In this document: piece after piece, positions 39,561-48,595 of the stretch
How the letters are laid out: each line of letters begins with the position of its first letter
Numbering within the stretch: position 1 is the stretch's first letter
Origin: Pseudomonadota bacterium
GTDB lineage: Bacteria > Pseudomonadota > Alphaproteobacteria > Caulobacterales > Caulobacteraceae
Assembly: GCA_963205025.1 (NCBI GenBank)
Contig: CAUJHO010000013.1
Location: 22,255 to 86,254, forward strand
Length of the DNA: 64,000 nucleotides
Direction: 5' to 3'
The notes under the pieces: model-generated
Database searches by the model: none
Told to the model about the DNA's origin: nothing
Seen by the model: the letters and a program-made list of their open reading frames with translations, nothing else
Program-made: the position numbers and the translations under genes

Positions 39561-40567
39561 TCCAGATCGTCGGGATCACGCGGCAACAGATCAAGGATCG
39601 TCTGTTCCTCTTCGAAGCGGGCACGAACCGGCCAGGATTCAATTCGCCGACGCCAAACAGGCGGCAGGCGGGTCCAGTCCTTCTCGGTCGTGATCAACCC
39701 GGCCCCCAGCCGTTCGGCCTCGCGGGCGAGGCCGGCCAGGGTCTCTTCGGAATAGGTGGCGTGATCGGGAAAGGCGCGAAATCCCTTCAGATCGGCCCCG
39801 GCGGCCCTCAGGCTCTGTTCGACCCGCCAAGGCTTGGCAATGCCGGCAAAGCCCAGTTTCGGACCCGGCGAGGGCGCGCGCAGGGGCTCCAGCCGCGCGA
39901 TCCTGACCGGCAGATCGCCGAACAGGGCCAGCAGCTCGGGATCAGGCGTCGCCAGGTCACTCGGCATCAGCAGGATGATGGCGTCGGCTCGCGCCAGGCC
40001 GGTGGCCAGTGGCTCCCGCATCGGTCCGGCCGGTACGACCGATCCATCGCCGAAAGGCCAGGCTCCGTCGCGGGTTTCGCCATCGACGACGACGACGGAC
40101 CGGGTCTTTCTCACGGATGGATTCTGATGGGCGTCATCGAGGACCAGGAGCTTGGCCCCGCCGGCGACAGCGGCCCGGGCCCCTTCGGCCCGGTCGCGGG
40201 AGATCCAGACGGGATGGTCCTGGGCCAGCATCAGGGGCTCGTCCCCGACGTCCTCGGCGGTGTGCTCGTCCGGATCGACCAGCAGCGGCCCCGTTTCACG
40301 CGCTCCGTAGCCCCGCGACAGGCCGTGGGCGTCGATGCCGTTGCGCGCCAGCATGTGCAGGACCTCGCGCACGACCGGCGTCTTGCCGGAGCCGCCGACC
40401 GTCAGATTGCCGATCGAGATCACGGGCACGCCGGGATCGAAGCCGGTGCCAGCGGCCAGGCGGCGCGCGGTCTGGTCGGCATAGAGGGCCGCCAGCGGCT
40501 TCAGCAGGGCCGCGGCCAGGCCGCCACCGGTGCGGCGGTACCACCAACGGGGTGTGTTCAGCTGCAT
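39557..40567 (-). CDS. lpxK: Tetraacyldisaccharide 4'-kinase
   Basis: VPVISIGNLTVGGSGKTPVV, LSRGYGARE, DDAHQNPSVRKTRSVVVVDGETRDGAWPFGDG. Confidence 0.96.
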   Translation of the reverse strand: MQLNTPRWWYRRTGGGLAAALLKPLAALYADQTARRLAAGTGFDPGVPVISIGNLTVGGSGKTPVVREVLHMLARNGIDAHGLSRGYGARETGPLLVDPDEHTAEDVGDEPLMLAQDHPVWISRDRAEGARAAVAGGAKLLVLDDAHQNPSVRKTRSVVVVDGETRDGAWPFGDGSVVPAGPMREPLATGLARADAIILLMPSDLATPDPELLALFGDLPVRIARLEPLRAPSPGPKLGFAGIAKPWRVEQSLRAAGADLKGFRAFPDHATYSEETLAGLAREAERLGAGLITTEKDWTRLPPVWRRRIESWPVRARFEEEQTILDLLPRDPDDLD

Positions 40568-41820
40568 CGCGGCACCTGCGGGCTGAGGAGAGACCAGGTC
40601 TCGGCGATGACATCCCGCTGCGTCTCGGCAAAGGCCAGGGCACGCCTGCCCAGAGCCTCCCGCGCCTTGGGGTCAGCCATCAGGGCGGCCAGCATCTCAG
40701 CCAGGGCATCAGGCCCGGCCAGCCGGATAGCGTCATCCCTGGCCATGGCCGCAAAGACGCCGGCCCAGTTGCTGACCAGCGGGCCGGAGATCACCGCCCG
40801 GCCCTGCCGGGCCGGCTCCAGCGGATTGTGGCCGCCGACGCCGTCGGCCCAGCCGCCGCCGAGCAGAACCAGATCTGCCAGTTCAAAGAACAGGCCCATT
40901 TCGCCGAGTGTATCGGCCAGATAGATGTCGGTTTGGGGCGTGACCGGATCGCGACGCGAGCGCCGCGCCACTGTCCGGCCGGTCAGGATCAGTTCGGCCT
41001 CGATCTGGTCGGCGCGGTCCGGGTGACGCGGCACGATCAGATGCAGGGGCTCCCCCTCGAGCGCCGCCACGGCAGCATCGGTGATCCGCTCCTCAGGTGA
41101 ATGGGTGCTGGCCGAGACGATGACAGGACGCTGTCCGATTTCAGCCCTCAGCGCCGCCAGGGTGGCGGCATCCCAGGTCAGGGCCGAGCCGGCCAGCTTC
41201 AGATTGGCGCGACCGCCGACCCGGGCCCCAAGATCGCTCAGCCGGATGGCCGAGGCGTCGTCCTGGGGCAGGACCAGATCGAAGCCGGACAACAGTTCAC
41301 GCGCCGCGCCGCGCGCCCTCTGCCAGCCTCTGGCGCTGGCCTCGGTAAAGCGGGCGCTGACCAGGGCCAGACGGCAGCCCCGCGCCCGGGCCTGTCGCAA
41401 CAGATTTGGCCAGAGCTCACCTTCCAGCAGGATCAGGAGATCGGGCCGCCAGTGGTCGAGGAATCGGGTCACGGCCGCCGGGCCGTCCACCGGCACATAT
41501 TGGTGCAGGGCGAAGGGCGGCAGGCGTCGGGCCAGGATCTCGGCCGAGGTCGTGGTGCCGGAGGTGACCAGCACGGTCACGCCCGGCCGCTCGCGTCCGA
41601 TCTGTTCGATCAGCGGCAGGGCCGAGAGGGTTTCGCCGACGCTGGCACCATGGATCCAGACCAGGGGTCCGCCAGGCCGCCCGAGGGTCGCATAGCCGAG
41701 CCGCTCCTCGATACGAGACGGGTCTTCGCGGCCCTTTGCCGCCCGCCGGCGCAGAATCTGTGGAGCCAGGGGCTCCAGCAGACGCATCGTCAGCCCATAG
41801 GCCTTGAGCGCCAGGCTCAC
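40558..41820 (-). CDS. waaA: 3-deoxy-D-manno-octulosonic acid transferase
   Basis: VWIHGASVGETLSALPLI, VLVTSGTTTSAEIL, LGEMGLFFELADLVLLGGGW; GTG start at 41820. Confidence 0.95.
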   Translation of the reverse strand: MSLALKAYGLTMRLLEPLAPQILRRRAAKGREDPSRIEERLGYATLGRPGGPLVWIHGASVGETLSALPLIEQIGRERPGVTVLVTSGTTTSAEILARRLPPFALHQYVPVDGPAAVTRFLDHWRPDLLILLEGELWPNLLRQARARGCRLALVSARFTEASARGWQRARGAARELLSGFDLVLPQDDASAIRLSDLGARVGGRANLKLAGSALTWDAATLAALRAEIGQRPVIVSASTHSPEERITDAAVAALEGEPLHLIVPRHPDRADQIEAELILTGRTVARRSRRDPVTPQTDIYLADTLGEMGLFFELADLVLLGGGWADGVGGHNPLEPARQGRAVISGPLVSNWAGVFAAMARDDAIRLAGPDALAEMLAALMADPKAREALGRRALAFAETQRDVIAETWSLLSPQVPRCS

Positions 41821-42494
41821 AGCATCGCCTCCGCCTGCCGGGTCGCCGCCGACAGCCGCGCGGCCCATTCGGTCTGGAGGGCGACAATATCGGTGTCTCG
41901 GCCAATCCGGATGGGGCCGTCATAGACGATGGCACCGTGCCCGAACGGCATCGGCAGCTGGCTCCTGTCCCAGCTGTCCAGGGTGATGGCCGGCTTGCAG
42001 GCCAGACCGACCAGAAGGACCGGAGCCTCCGACATGCGCGCGAGCATCACGGCCCCCTCGGCCATGGTCTCAACCGGACCGCGCGGCCCGTCCGGTGTCA
42101 GGGCCAGCACGCCGCCCTGGCGGATCCAGCGCAGACCGTCACGAAAGGCGGCGGCCCCGCCCTTGGCCTTGTCCGGGGCCCCTTTTTTGGCCGATGAACC
42201 GCGAATGGCGGGGAAGCCGATGCGTTCGACAGCGCGGGCCAGGAACTCGCCGTCGCGCGACAGGGACACCAGAACCCGAGGCTCCTGGCCGCGTTCGAGC
42301 GACCACGACGCCGGCGCCAGGGTCAGGCGAGAATGCCAGAAACAGACAATGACCCCGCCGCCGGCCGCCCAGATCGCCTCGACCACCTCGCGATTGGGGC
42401 TCTGCCAGCGGATGGTGCTCAGGCATAGCCTGAGCCAGGCGGCCAACAACCAGGCCAGTGAGGTCTGGATCCAGGCAATCCTGAGCGGTCTCAC
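41817..42494 (-). CDS. Lysophospholipid acyltransferase-like protein (DUF374)
   Basis: GGGVIVCFWHSRLTLAP, LVSLSRDGEFLARAVERIGFPAIRGSS, ALTPDGPRGPVETM. Confidence 0.92.
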   Translation of the reverse strand: MRPLRIAWIQTSLAWLLAAWLRLCLSTIRWQSPNREVVEAIWAAGGGVIVCFWHSRLTLAPASWSLERGQEPRVLVSLSRDGEFLARAVERIGFPAIRGSSAKKGAPDKAKGGAAAFRDGLRWIRQGGVLALTPDGPRGPVETMAEGAVMLARMSEAPVLLVGLACKPAITLDSWDRSQLPMPFGHGAIVYDGPIRIGRDTDIVALQTEWAARLSAATRQAEAML

Positions 42495-44257
42495 GCGGGG
42501 GTACCTTCCAGCGACTGGCTCCTGGCCAGACGGGCATAGAGGCCGCCCTTCTTGACCAGCGCGGTATGGGTTCCGCTTTCAACCACCCGCCCCTTGTCGA
42601 TGACATAGATGCGGTCCGCCGATTTCACCGTCGACAGGCGGTGGGCGATCATCAGGGTGGTGCGGCCCGCCATCAGCCGTTCCAGTGCCGCCTGGACCTG
42701 GGCCTCGCTTTCGGTGTCGAGCGCCGAGGTCGCCTCGTCCAGCAGCAGGATCGGCGAATCTTTCAGAAAGGCGCGGGCGATGGCGATGCGCTGGCGCTGC
42801 CCTCCCGACAGGCGCCCCCCCGCCTCGCCGACGCGGGTGTCATAGCCCTCGGGCAGGGCCTGGATAAAATCGTGGGCGGCGGCGTCGCGGGCGGCCGCCT
42901 CGATCTGATCCTGGGTGGCCCCCGGCCGGGCATAGGCGATATTGGCCGCGACCGTGTCGTCGAACAGAAAAGGCTCCTGGGTGACCAGGGCGATCTGGCT
43001 TCTGAGCGAGGCCAGGGTGACGTCGCGCACATTCTGGCCGTTGACGGCCACGCGACCTTCACCGGCATCATAGAAGCGCGGAATCAGGCTGAGGATCGTG
43101 GACTTGCCCCCCCCGGACGGGCCGACCAGAGCGATGCTCTGCCCGCGCCGCGCGGTCAGGCTGACGTCGGCAAGGACGGGCTGATGGGGCCCATAGGCGA
43201 AGGACACGCCTTCGAGCGACAGGTCGCCCGAGCCGGCTTGAAGCGTCTGGGCCCCGGGTTGGTCGGTGATCGTCGGCTGGATGTCCAGCGCCGCAAACAG
43301 GCGGGCGGCGGCGGTCAGGCCCTCGCTCATCACCGTCTGCAGATTGGCCAGCTGGCGCAGCGACTGCGACACGATCATCAGCGAGGCGATGAAGGCGGTG
43401 AACTGGCCGACGGTCAGGCCGCCGTTGGCTGCACGCCAGCCGGCATAGGCCAGGACAGCCGCCACCACGATCATGGTCAGGCTTTCGGTAACGGGGGCGG
43501 CGGCGGCGCGGGCGTTTGCCCCCTTGATCACATGGGTCTGGCGACGCGCCACAACAGCGGCGACCCGAGCTTCCTCATCGGCCTCACGCCCGTCGATCTG
43601 GACGACCCGCACCCCGTCGAGATTCTCCATCACGGCGGTCGACAGGGCCGATGTCTCTTCCATGGCCCCCTGGGCGGCCTTGCGAGTACGTTTGGCGAAA
43701 CGGCGCAGAACCACCCCGGCGACCGGAGCCGCAACGATGACGATGCCGGCCAGAAGCGGGTCCAGGAACACCAGGTAGATCAAGAGGGCGATGACGATCA
43801 GCCCGTGCTGAACATAGTTGACCACCCCCTGGGTGAAGGCCTCGCGGATCAGATTGGCGTCGAACAGGACCGAGGCGACATAGGCCCCTGAATGCTGAGA
43901 GCGCAGCTGGGCCAGGTCGGAGCGGATCATCCGCCCGAACAACTGGACCTGGACCGCGCCGACGACCCCATGGCCGATCCGGTTGACCAGCAGCGCCGAC
44001 ATCACCTGGAAGGCACCCCGGGCAATGGCCAGGACCGCGATGGTCAGCGGAATGACAATCAGGGCGCGCGGGTCGTGATCGACCAGCAGGTGCTGGACCG
44101 CCGGGTCCAGCTCGGCAGCCAGCCGCGCGGTCAGGCCGGCGGCGGCGGCGGCGGCCAACAGGGCCAGCGCCAGCTGACCCCGGCGCGGCTTCAGATAGTC
44201 GCGCCAGATGCGGGCCAGCATCGGGCGTCTGGGCATTTCGGCGGGCGCAGCGCTCAT
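42491..44257 (-). CDS. ABC transporter permease/ATPase, MsbA-like lipid exporter
   Basis: Six-TM domain plus ATPase GPSGGGKSTILSLIPRFYD, LSGGQRQRIAIARAFLKDSPILLLDEATSALD. Confidence 0.94.
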   Translation of the reverse strand: MSAAPAEMPRRPMLARIWRDYLKPRRGQLALALLAAAAAAGLTARLAAELDPAVQHLLVDHDPRALIVIPLTIAVLAIARGAFQVMSALLVNRIGHGVVGAVQVQLFGRMIRSDLAQLRSQHSGAYVASVLFDANLIREAFTQGVVNYVQHGLIVIALLIYLVFLDPLLAGIVIVAAPVAGVVLRRFAKRTRKAAQGAMEETSALSTAVMENLDGVRVVQIDGREADEEARVAAVVARRQTHVIKGANARAAAAPVTESLTMIVVAAVLAYAGWRAANGGLTVGQFTAFIASLMIVSQSLRQLANLQTVMSEGLTAAARLFAALDIQPTITDQPGAQTLQAGSGDLSLEGVSFAYGPHQPVLADVSLTARRGQSIALVGPSGGGKSTILSLIPRFYDAGEGRVAVNGQNVRDVTLASLRSQIALVTQEPFLFDDTVAANIAYARPGATQDQIEAAARDAAAHDFIQALPEGYDTRVGEAGGRLSGGQRQRIAIARAFLKDSPILLLDEATSALDTESEAQVQAALERLMAGRTTLMIAHRLSTVKSADRIYVIDKGRVVESGTHTALVKKGGLYARLARSQSLEGTPA

Positions 44258-44334
44258 GGTCTTCCGGTCGGTCCTTGCGGCGCCTAAGTCAAGCGCGCTT
44301 CAAATGTGGGGCGCATCAAGCTAGTCAGCCACCT

Positions 44335-45000
44335 ATGCCGGGATACGAACTTTCGACCTTCTGGGGGCGCGCCCGCGCCTATTGGGACTTCATCTGGGGG
44401 GATCATGCCTTTCTGAGGCTGGGATTCTCCAATGCCCATTGGGTCGGGCCGGACATGATCCGCACCAACCACCCCTGGCCGTTCCAGCTGGCCTGGTGGA
44501 AGAAACGCGGCCTCAAGACGGTGATCAATCTGAGGGGAGGACCGCACAGCGCCCACTATCAGCTTGAGAAAGACGCCGTGAACCGCCTCGGCATGGCCTG
44601 GGTCGATGCGCCTATGGGATCGCGCGAGGTGCCGAGCCGCGAGCGGGTGCTCCACGCCAAGGAAATCTTTGAAACGATAGAATATCCGGCCCTGATGCAC
44701 TGCAAATCCGGGGCGGACCGGGCTGGGATCATGGCGGTGCTGTACCGGCATTTTCATCTGGGTCACCCGATCCGCGAGGCGGTGTCGGAGCTGGGACTTC
44801 GCACCCTGCACGTCCGCCAGGGCAAGACCGGCGTGCTGGACTATTTTTTCGAACGCTATCTGACCGAGATCGAGCCCCAGGGGATCAGCTTTCTCGACTG
44901 GGTGATGTCGGACGACTTCGATCCCGATGCCATCAAGGCCGACTTCCAGGCCGGCTGGTGGGCGACGCTCCTGACCGACAGGATTCTACGCCGCGAATAG
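44335..45000 (+). CDS. Tyrosine/dual-specificity phosphatase family protein
   Basis: CX5R active site MHCKSGADRAGIMAVLYR; TVINLRGG. Confidence 0.88.
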   Translation: MPGYELSTFWGRARAYWDFIWGDHAFLRLGFSNAHWVGPDMIRTNHPWPFQLAWWKKRGLKTVINLRGGPHSAHYQLEKDAVNRLGMAWVDAPMGSREVPSRERVLHAKEIFETIEYPALMHCKSGADRAGIMAVLYRHFHLGHPIREAVSELGLRTLHVRQGKTGVLDYFFERYLTEIEPQGISFLDWVMSDDFDPDAIKADFQAGWWATLLTDRILRRE

Positions 45001-45006
45001 GCGGCC

Positions 45007-45204
45007 TCAGGACCGGCTGTCCCAGGGCCCGCGTGGCCGGTTGGGATCGTCCGGTTCGGTCGGTCGGGCCGGGCGCGGGGCCTTCGGGTCGCCCTGCTGT
45101 CGCCTTTGCCAGCGTCGCGCCCCGCCAAGCGCGCGAAAACAGATCGCCAGGGCCAGGGCCGCAGACACCAGGGCCGCGATCGTGTCTGGCCCGAGTGCGG
45201 TCAA
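45007..45204 (-). CDS. Small hypothetical protein (one TM, basic/proline-rich tail)
   Basis: 65-aa ORF whose ATG overlaps the stop of the upstream DUF4170 gene. Confidence 0.5.
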   Translation of the reverse strand: MTALGPDTIAALVSAALALAICFRALGGARRWQRRQQGDPKAPRPARPTEPDDPNRPRGPWDSRS

Positions 45205-45461
45205 TCGGCGTCTCCGCGCGGATCGATCAGCCGGTGCGCGTGCAGGATGAAATAGCGCATATGGGCGTTGTCGACCGTAGCCTGAGCCCGGGCCTTCCAG
45301 GCCTTGCGCGCTTCGGCGTAGTTGGGAAAGGCCCCAACGAACTCGATCTTGGACAGGTCGCGGAAGGTCGGTTCGCCGAGATGGCGAAGTTCGCCCCCGA
45401 TGACGATGTGCAGGAGTTGCTCGTCGTCGGCGTGGTCGTGATCGTGGTCGTGCTGGCTCAT
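45201..45461 (-). CDS. DUF4170-like protein with His/Asp-rich N-terminus
   Basis: MSQHDHDHDHADDEQLLHIVIGGELRHLGEPTFRDLSKIEFVGAFPNYAEARKAWKARAQATVDNAHMRYFILHAHRLIDP. Confidence 0.85.
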   Translation of the reverse strand: MSQHDHDHDHADDEQLLHIVIGGELRHLGEPTFRDLSKIEFVGAFPNYAEARKAWKARAQATVDNAHMRYFILHAHRLIDPRGDAD

Positions 45462-46261
45462 GGTTTTCCGTCGTTGGGGTCGGTCAGGGCAATAGGCCGA
45501 CAGCGCTGAATGATCAACGGGTGCAGGCCCGGCGCGGCACAGACCAGGCTGGGCTGTTGCGGCACGCGCTGATTGAACCGGAGCGCCCCGCCGGCGTGGT
45601 CGGTGGCCCGGGCCCCACCCTCGCTGGCGATCAGGGCACCGGCGGCCAGATCCCAGTCCCATTTGGGACCCAGGGAAAGTGCCGCGTCGAAGCCGCCGGC
45701 CCCGACCAGGGCCATGCGGTAGGCGATGGAATTGCGCCGCTCCAGCCGCATGGTCGGCCAGGGCTCTTCCCAGATCGGCCGCTCCAGAAGCGCTGCATCG
45801 GCGAGCATGGAGGCGTCCTCCAGCCGCTCGACGTCCGAGGCCTGGATCCGATGGCCGTTCAGCCAGGCTCCTTCGCCCCGAACAGCGGTGAAGGTCTCGT
45901 TCAGAACCGGGGCGTGGACGACCGATGTGATCGGCTGGCCGTCCTCCACCACCGCCAGGGCCACGGTCCACCACGGGCGGTTCTTGATATAGGCGACGGT
46001 GCCGTCGATGGGATCGACGACGAAGATGCGTTTGCGGTCCAGCCGCTCCGGGTCGTCCAGCGTCTCTTCGGACAGCCAGCCATAGTCAGGGCGCGCCGCC
46101 CTCAGGCCGTCGGTCAGGAATTCATTGACCGCCAGGTCGCCGTCGGTGACGGGCGAGCCGCCGGCCTTGGTCTGGATGTCGAGCCCGTCGCGGCGGTGAT
46201 CCAGGGCGATCAGGCCGGCCAGCCGCGCGGCCTCGATCAGGAGCTCGAGATCCTTGCTCAT
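45458..46261 (-). CDS. 3'(2'),5'-bisphosphate nucleotidase CysQ / inositol monophosphatase family
   Basis: GWLSEETLDD, IFVVDPIDGTVAYIKNRPWWTVALAVVEDG, WDLAAGALIASEGGA. Confidence 0.94.
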   Translation of the reverse strand: MSKDLELLIEAARLAGLIALDHRRDGLDIQTKAGGSPVTDGDLAVNEFLTDGLRAARPDYGWLSEETLDDPERLDRKRIFVVDPIDGTVAYIKNRPWWTVALAVVEDGQPITSVVHAPVLNETFTAVRGEGAWLNGHRIQASDVERLEDASMLADAALLERPIWEEPWPTMRLERRNSIAYRMALVGAGGFDAALSLGPKWDWDLAAGALIASEGGARATDHAGGALRFNQRVPQQPSLVCAAPGLHPLIIQRCRPIALTDPNDGKP

Positions 46262-47604
46262 GCGCCGGCGATGGCGACGGCATCGATCAGCAAGGAGGGA
46301 CTGTTGCTGGCAGAGCGCAGCTCCAGGTCCGATCCGGGCACAAGGCGCTGGTACAACGCCAGAAGATTGCCCGCGATGGTCACTTCGTTGACGGCATGGA
46401 CGATCTGGCCGTTCTCGAACCACTGGCCGCTGACGCCGGCGGACCAGTCGCCGGTATTCGGATTGAGCGACGGCCCGAACATGGAGGTGACCAGCAGCCC
46501 TGACCCGGCGTCGGCCATCAGGCCTGCGAGATCGTGTTCGCCCGGCTCAATAGTCAGGTTGTGGCCTGAAACCCCGGCTGGCCCGGCCAGGCCGCGCGAG
46601 GCGTGGCCGGTGGTCTCCAGGCCGAGCTGGGCTGCCGAGGCGGTATTCAGAAGCCAGCTCTGGAGCACGCCGTCGGCGACGAGGGCGCGACGGGTGACGG
46701 CGACACCTTCGTCGTCGAAGGGGGTCGAGCCCAGGCCGCGCGGGCGCAGGGGATCGTCAATGATGCTGATCGTTTCGGACAGGATGCGCCGGCCCATCTG
46801 GTCCTTGAGAAAGGACACACCGCGGGCCACGGCCGGTCCGGCGATCGCTCCGATCAGCGGCCCGATCAACTGGGTGGCGATGCGGTTCTCGAGAATGATC
46901 GGGGCCGAACGGCTGGTCAGTTTGTGCGCGCCTAGCTGGGACACGGCCCGGCGGCCGGCCTCGGCCCCGATGGCCTCGGGTCCGGCCAGATCCGACAGGT
47001 GGCGGGTCGAGCGGCCCTCGCCGCCGATCTCCATGATGCCGTCCTTCTCGGCAATGACCCCGGCGGCGGTCGAGAAGGCCGAGCCTCGATGCCGACCTTC
47101 AAACCCATGGGAGGTGACCAGGGCCCATTCTCCGGTCGTCAGGCTGGCCTGGCCGCCGTCGGAGTTGGTGACGCCGGGCACGGCGCGGGCCGCGGCCTCG
47201 GCGTCACGGGCGCGGGCCTCCAGGGCGGCGGCATCCAGATCGGTCGGGTCGTAAAGGTCCAGGTCCGGGCGTTGCCGCCCGGCCAGGCGGTCCTGGGGGG
47301 CCAGGCCGGCATAGGGGTCTTCGGGGGCGAGGCGGGCCATGGCCACGGCCCGTTCGACCAGCCGAGCGCGGGTCGGCTCGGACAGATCGGAGGCTGAGAC
47401 GACCGCCTGTTTCTTGCCGATGAAGACCCGTAAGCCGAGGTCGCGCGATTCCTCGCGTTCGACCTCCTCCAGCTCGCCCAGCCGCACCGAGACGGAGAGG
47501 GCGCTGCGGCGCGCCAGCACGGCCTCGGCGGCGTCCGCCCCGGCCCTGAGGGCGCGATCAATCACATCATGGGCGGCGTCGAGGGGCAGGGCGGCGTCGG
47601 TCAT
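46258..47604 (-). CDS. TldD/PmbA family metalloprotease-related protein
   Basis: DLGLRVFIGKKQAVVSASDLS, FDDEGVAVTRRALVADGVLQSWLLNTASAAQLG, NLTIEPGEHDLAGLM. Confidence 0.94.
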   Translation of the reverse strand: MTDAALPLDAAHDVIDRALRAGADAAEAVLARRSALSVSVRLGELEEVEREESRDLGLRVFIGKKQAVVSASDLSEPTRARLVERAVAMARLAPEDPYAGLAPQDRLAGRQRPDLDLYDPTDLDAAALEARARDAEAAARAVPGVTNSDGGQASLTTGEWALVTSHGFEGRHRGSAFSTAAGVIAEKDGIMEIGGEGRSTRHLSDLAGPEAIGAEAGRRAVSQLGAHKLTSRSAPIILENRIATQLIGPLIGAIAGPAVARGVSFLKDQMGRRILSETISIIDDPLRPRGLGSTPFDDEGVAVTRRALVADGVLQSWLLNTASAAQLGLETTGHASRGLAGPAGVSGHNLTIEPGEHDLAGLMADAGSGLLVTSMFGPSLNPNTGDWSAGVSGQWFENGQIVHAVNEVTIAGNLLALYQRLVPGSDLELRSASNSPSLLIDAVAIAGA

Positions 47605-47650
47605 GGGCCGCATATGGCCGACCGGACCGCCGACTGCAAACCGGTCGGGT

Positions 47651-48124
47651 TCAGCCGGGCGGCAGCAGCCGCTGTTCGGCCTCACGCAACAACAGCTCGC
47701 GCCCGTCGGTGCGAACCGTGTCGACCCAGCCATCCAGCCGTGTGCAGCGTTCGGCGTCCGGGCGCGAACGGCGCGTGGCCCGATGGCGATTGAGCGCCGA
47801 CATATAACCGACCACACCCTCGAAGGGATTTTGCCGACCGCGGCTGGCGGCGCTCATGGCCGCCAGCTCCATGGCACCGACGATGGCGGCCTCGCTGACC
47901 GGCCCGACCCCGAGGTCACAGGCATAGGCGTCGGCGATAGCCCGGCCCCAGCGTTCCTCGGCCAGGATCATGTCGTCGTGCGACGGCCGTCCGGCGATCT
48001 GCATGGCGATGACCCCATCCTGGGCCGCGCTGGCATAGCGCACCGACGGGTATTCACCGCTGGTGGTGGCACAGGCCGACAGCCCGGCCAGGGCAGCAAT
48101 CACCAAGCCTATGCGACCGATCAT
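47651..48124 (-). CDS. Hypothetical lipoprotein
   Basis: Signal and lipobox MIGRIGLVIAALAGLSACATTSG. Confidence 0.75.
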   Translation of the reverse strand: MIGRIGLVIAALAGLSACATTSGEYPSVRYASAAQDGVIAMQIAGRPSHDDMILAEERWGRAIADAYACDLGVGPVSEAAIVGAMELAAMSAASRGRQNPFEGVVGYMSALNRHRATRRSRPDAERCTRLDGWVDTVRTDGRELLLREAEQRLLPPG

Positions 48125-48184
48125 GAGCTTTCTCCATGTCTGGGCCCACGACCAGATCACCCGCTGACTAAGGCGATTTCGCGG

Positions 48185-48595
48185 CTAGAGATGCCGGGCG
48201 GCGGTCAGCAACAGGAGGGCGGCTGCCGCCAGCAGGGGCAACCAGGTCAGGGTCATGCCGAGAATCCGTGCCGCATTGGGAGCTTTCGGGGCGGCCAGAC
48301 CGAAGGGATGGATCAGCCGACCGGCAAGCAGCGCCCCGCCGATCAGGTGGACCTCCAGCGCCGAGGCCCCCACCAGGGCCAGCAGGATCAGGGCGGCCAG
48401 GCCCATCGGGACATACTCTGCCGCATTGGCGAAACTGCGGGTCAGGATTTCCATCTCGCGGTTGCCGCCGTCGCCCAGCGACACGCGCAGCCGCCGACGC
48501 CCCATCGTGACCCGGACCGACAGCAGGACCAGGACGATGATGAGCTGGCTGCTCCACAGGGCGGCGGCGGAGAGTGCGGGTGTGAGTTCCATCAA
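48185..48595 (-). CDS. MAPEG family membrane protein
   Basis: NREMEILTRSFANAAEYVPMGLAALILL, GGALLAGRLIHPFGL. Confidence 0.9.
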   Translation of the reverse strand: MMELTPALSAAALWSSQLIIVLVLLSVRVTMGRRRLRVSLGDGGNREMEILTRSFANAAEYVPMGLAALILLALVGASALEVHLIGGALLAGRLIHPFGLAAPKAPNAARILGMTLTWLPLLAAAALLLLTAARHL

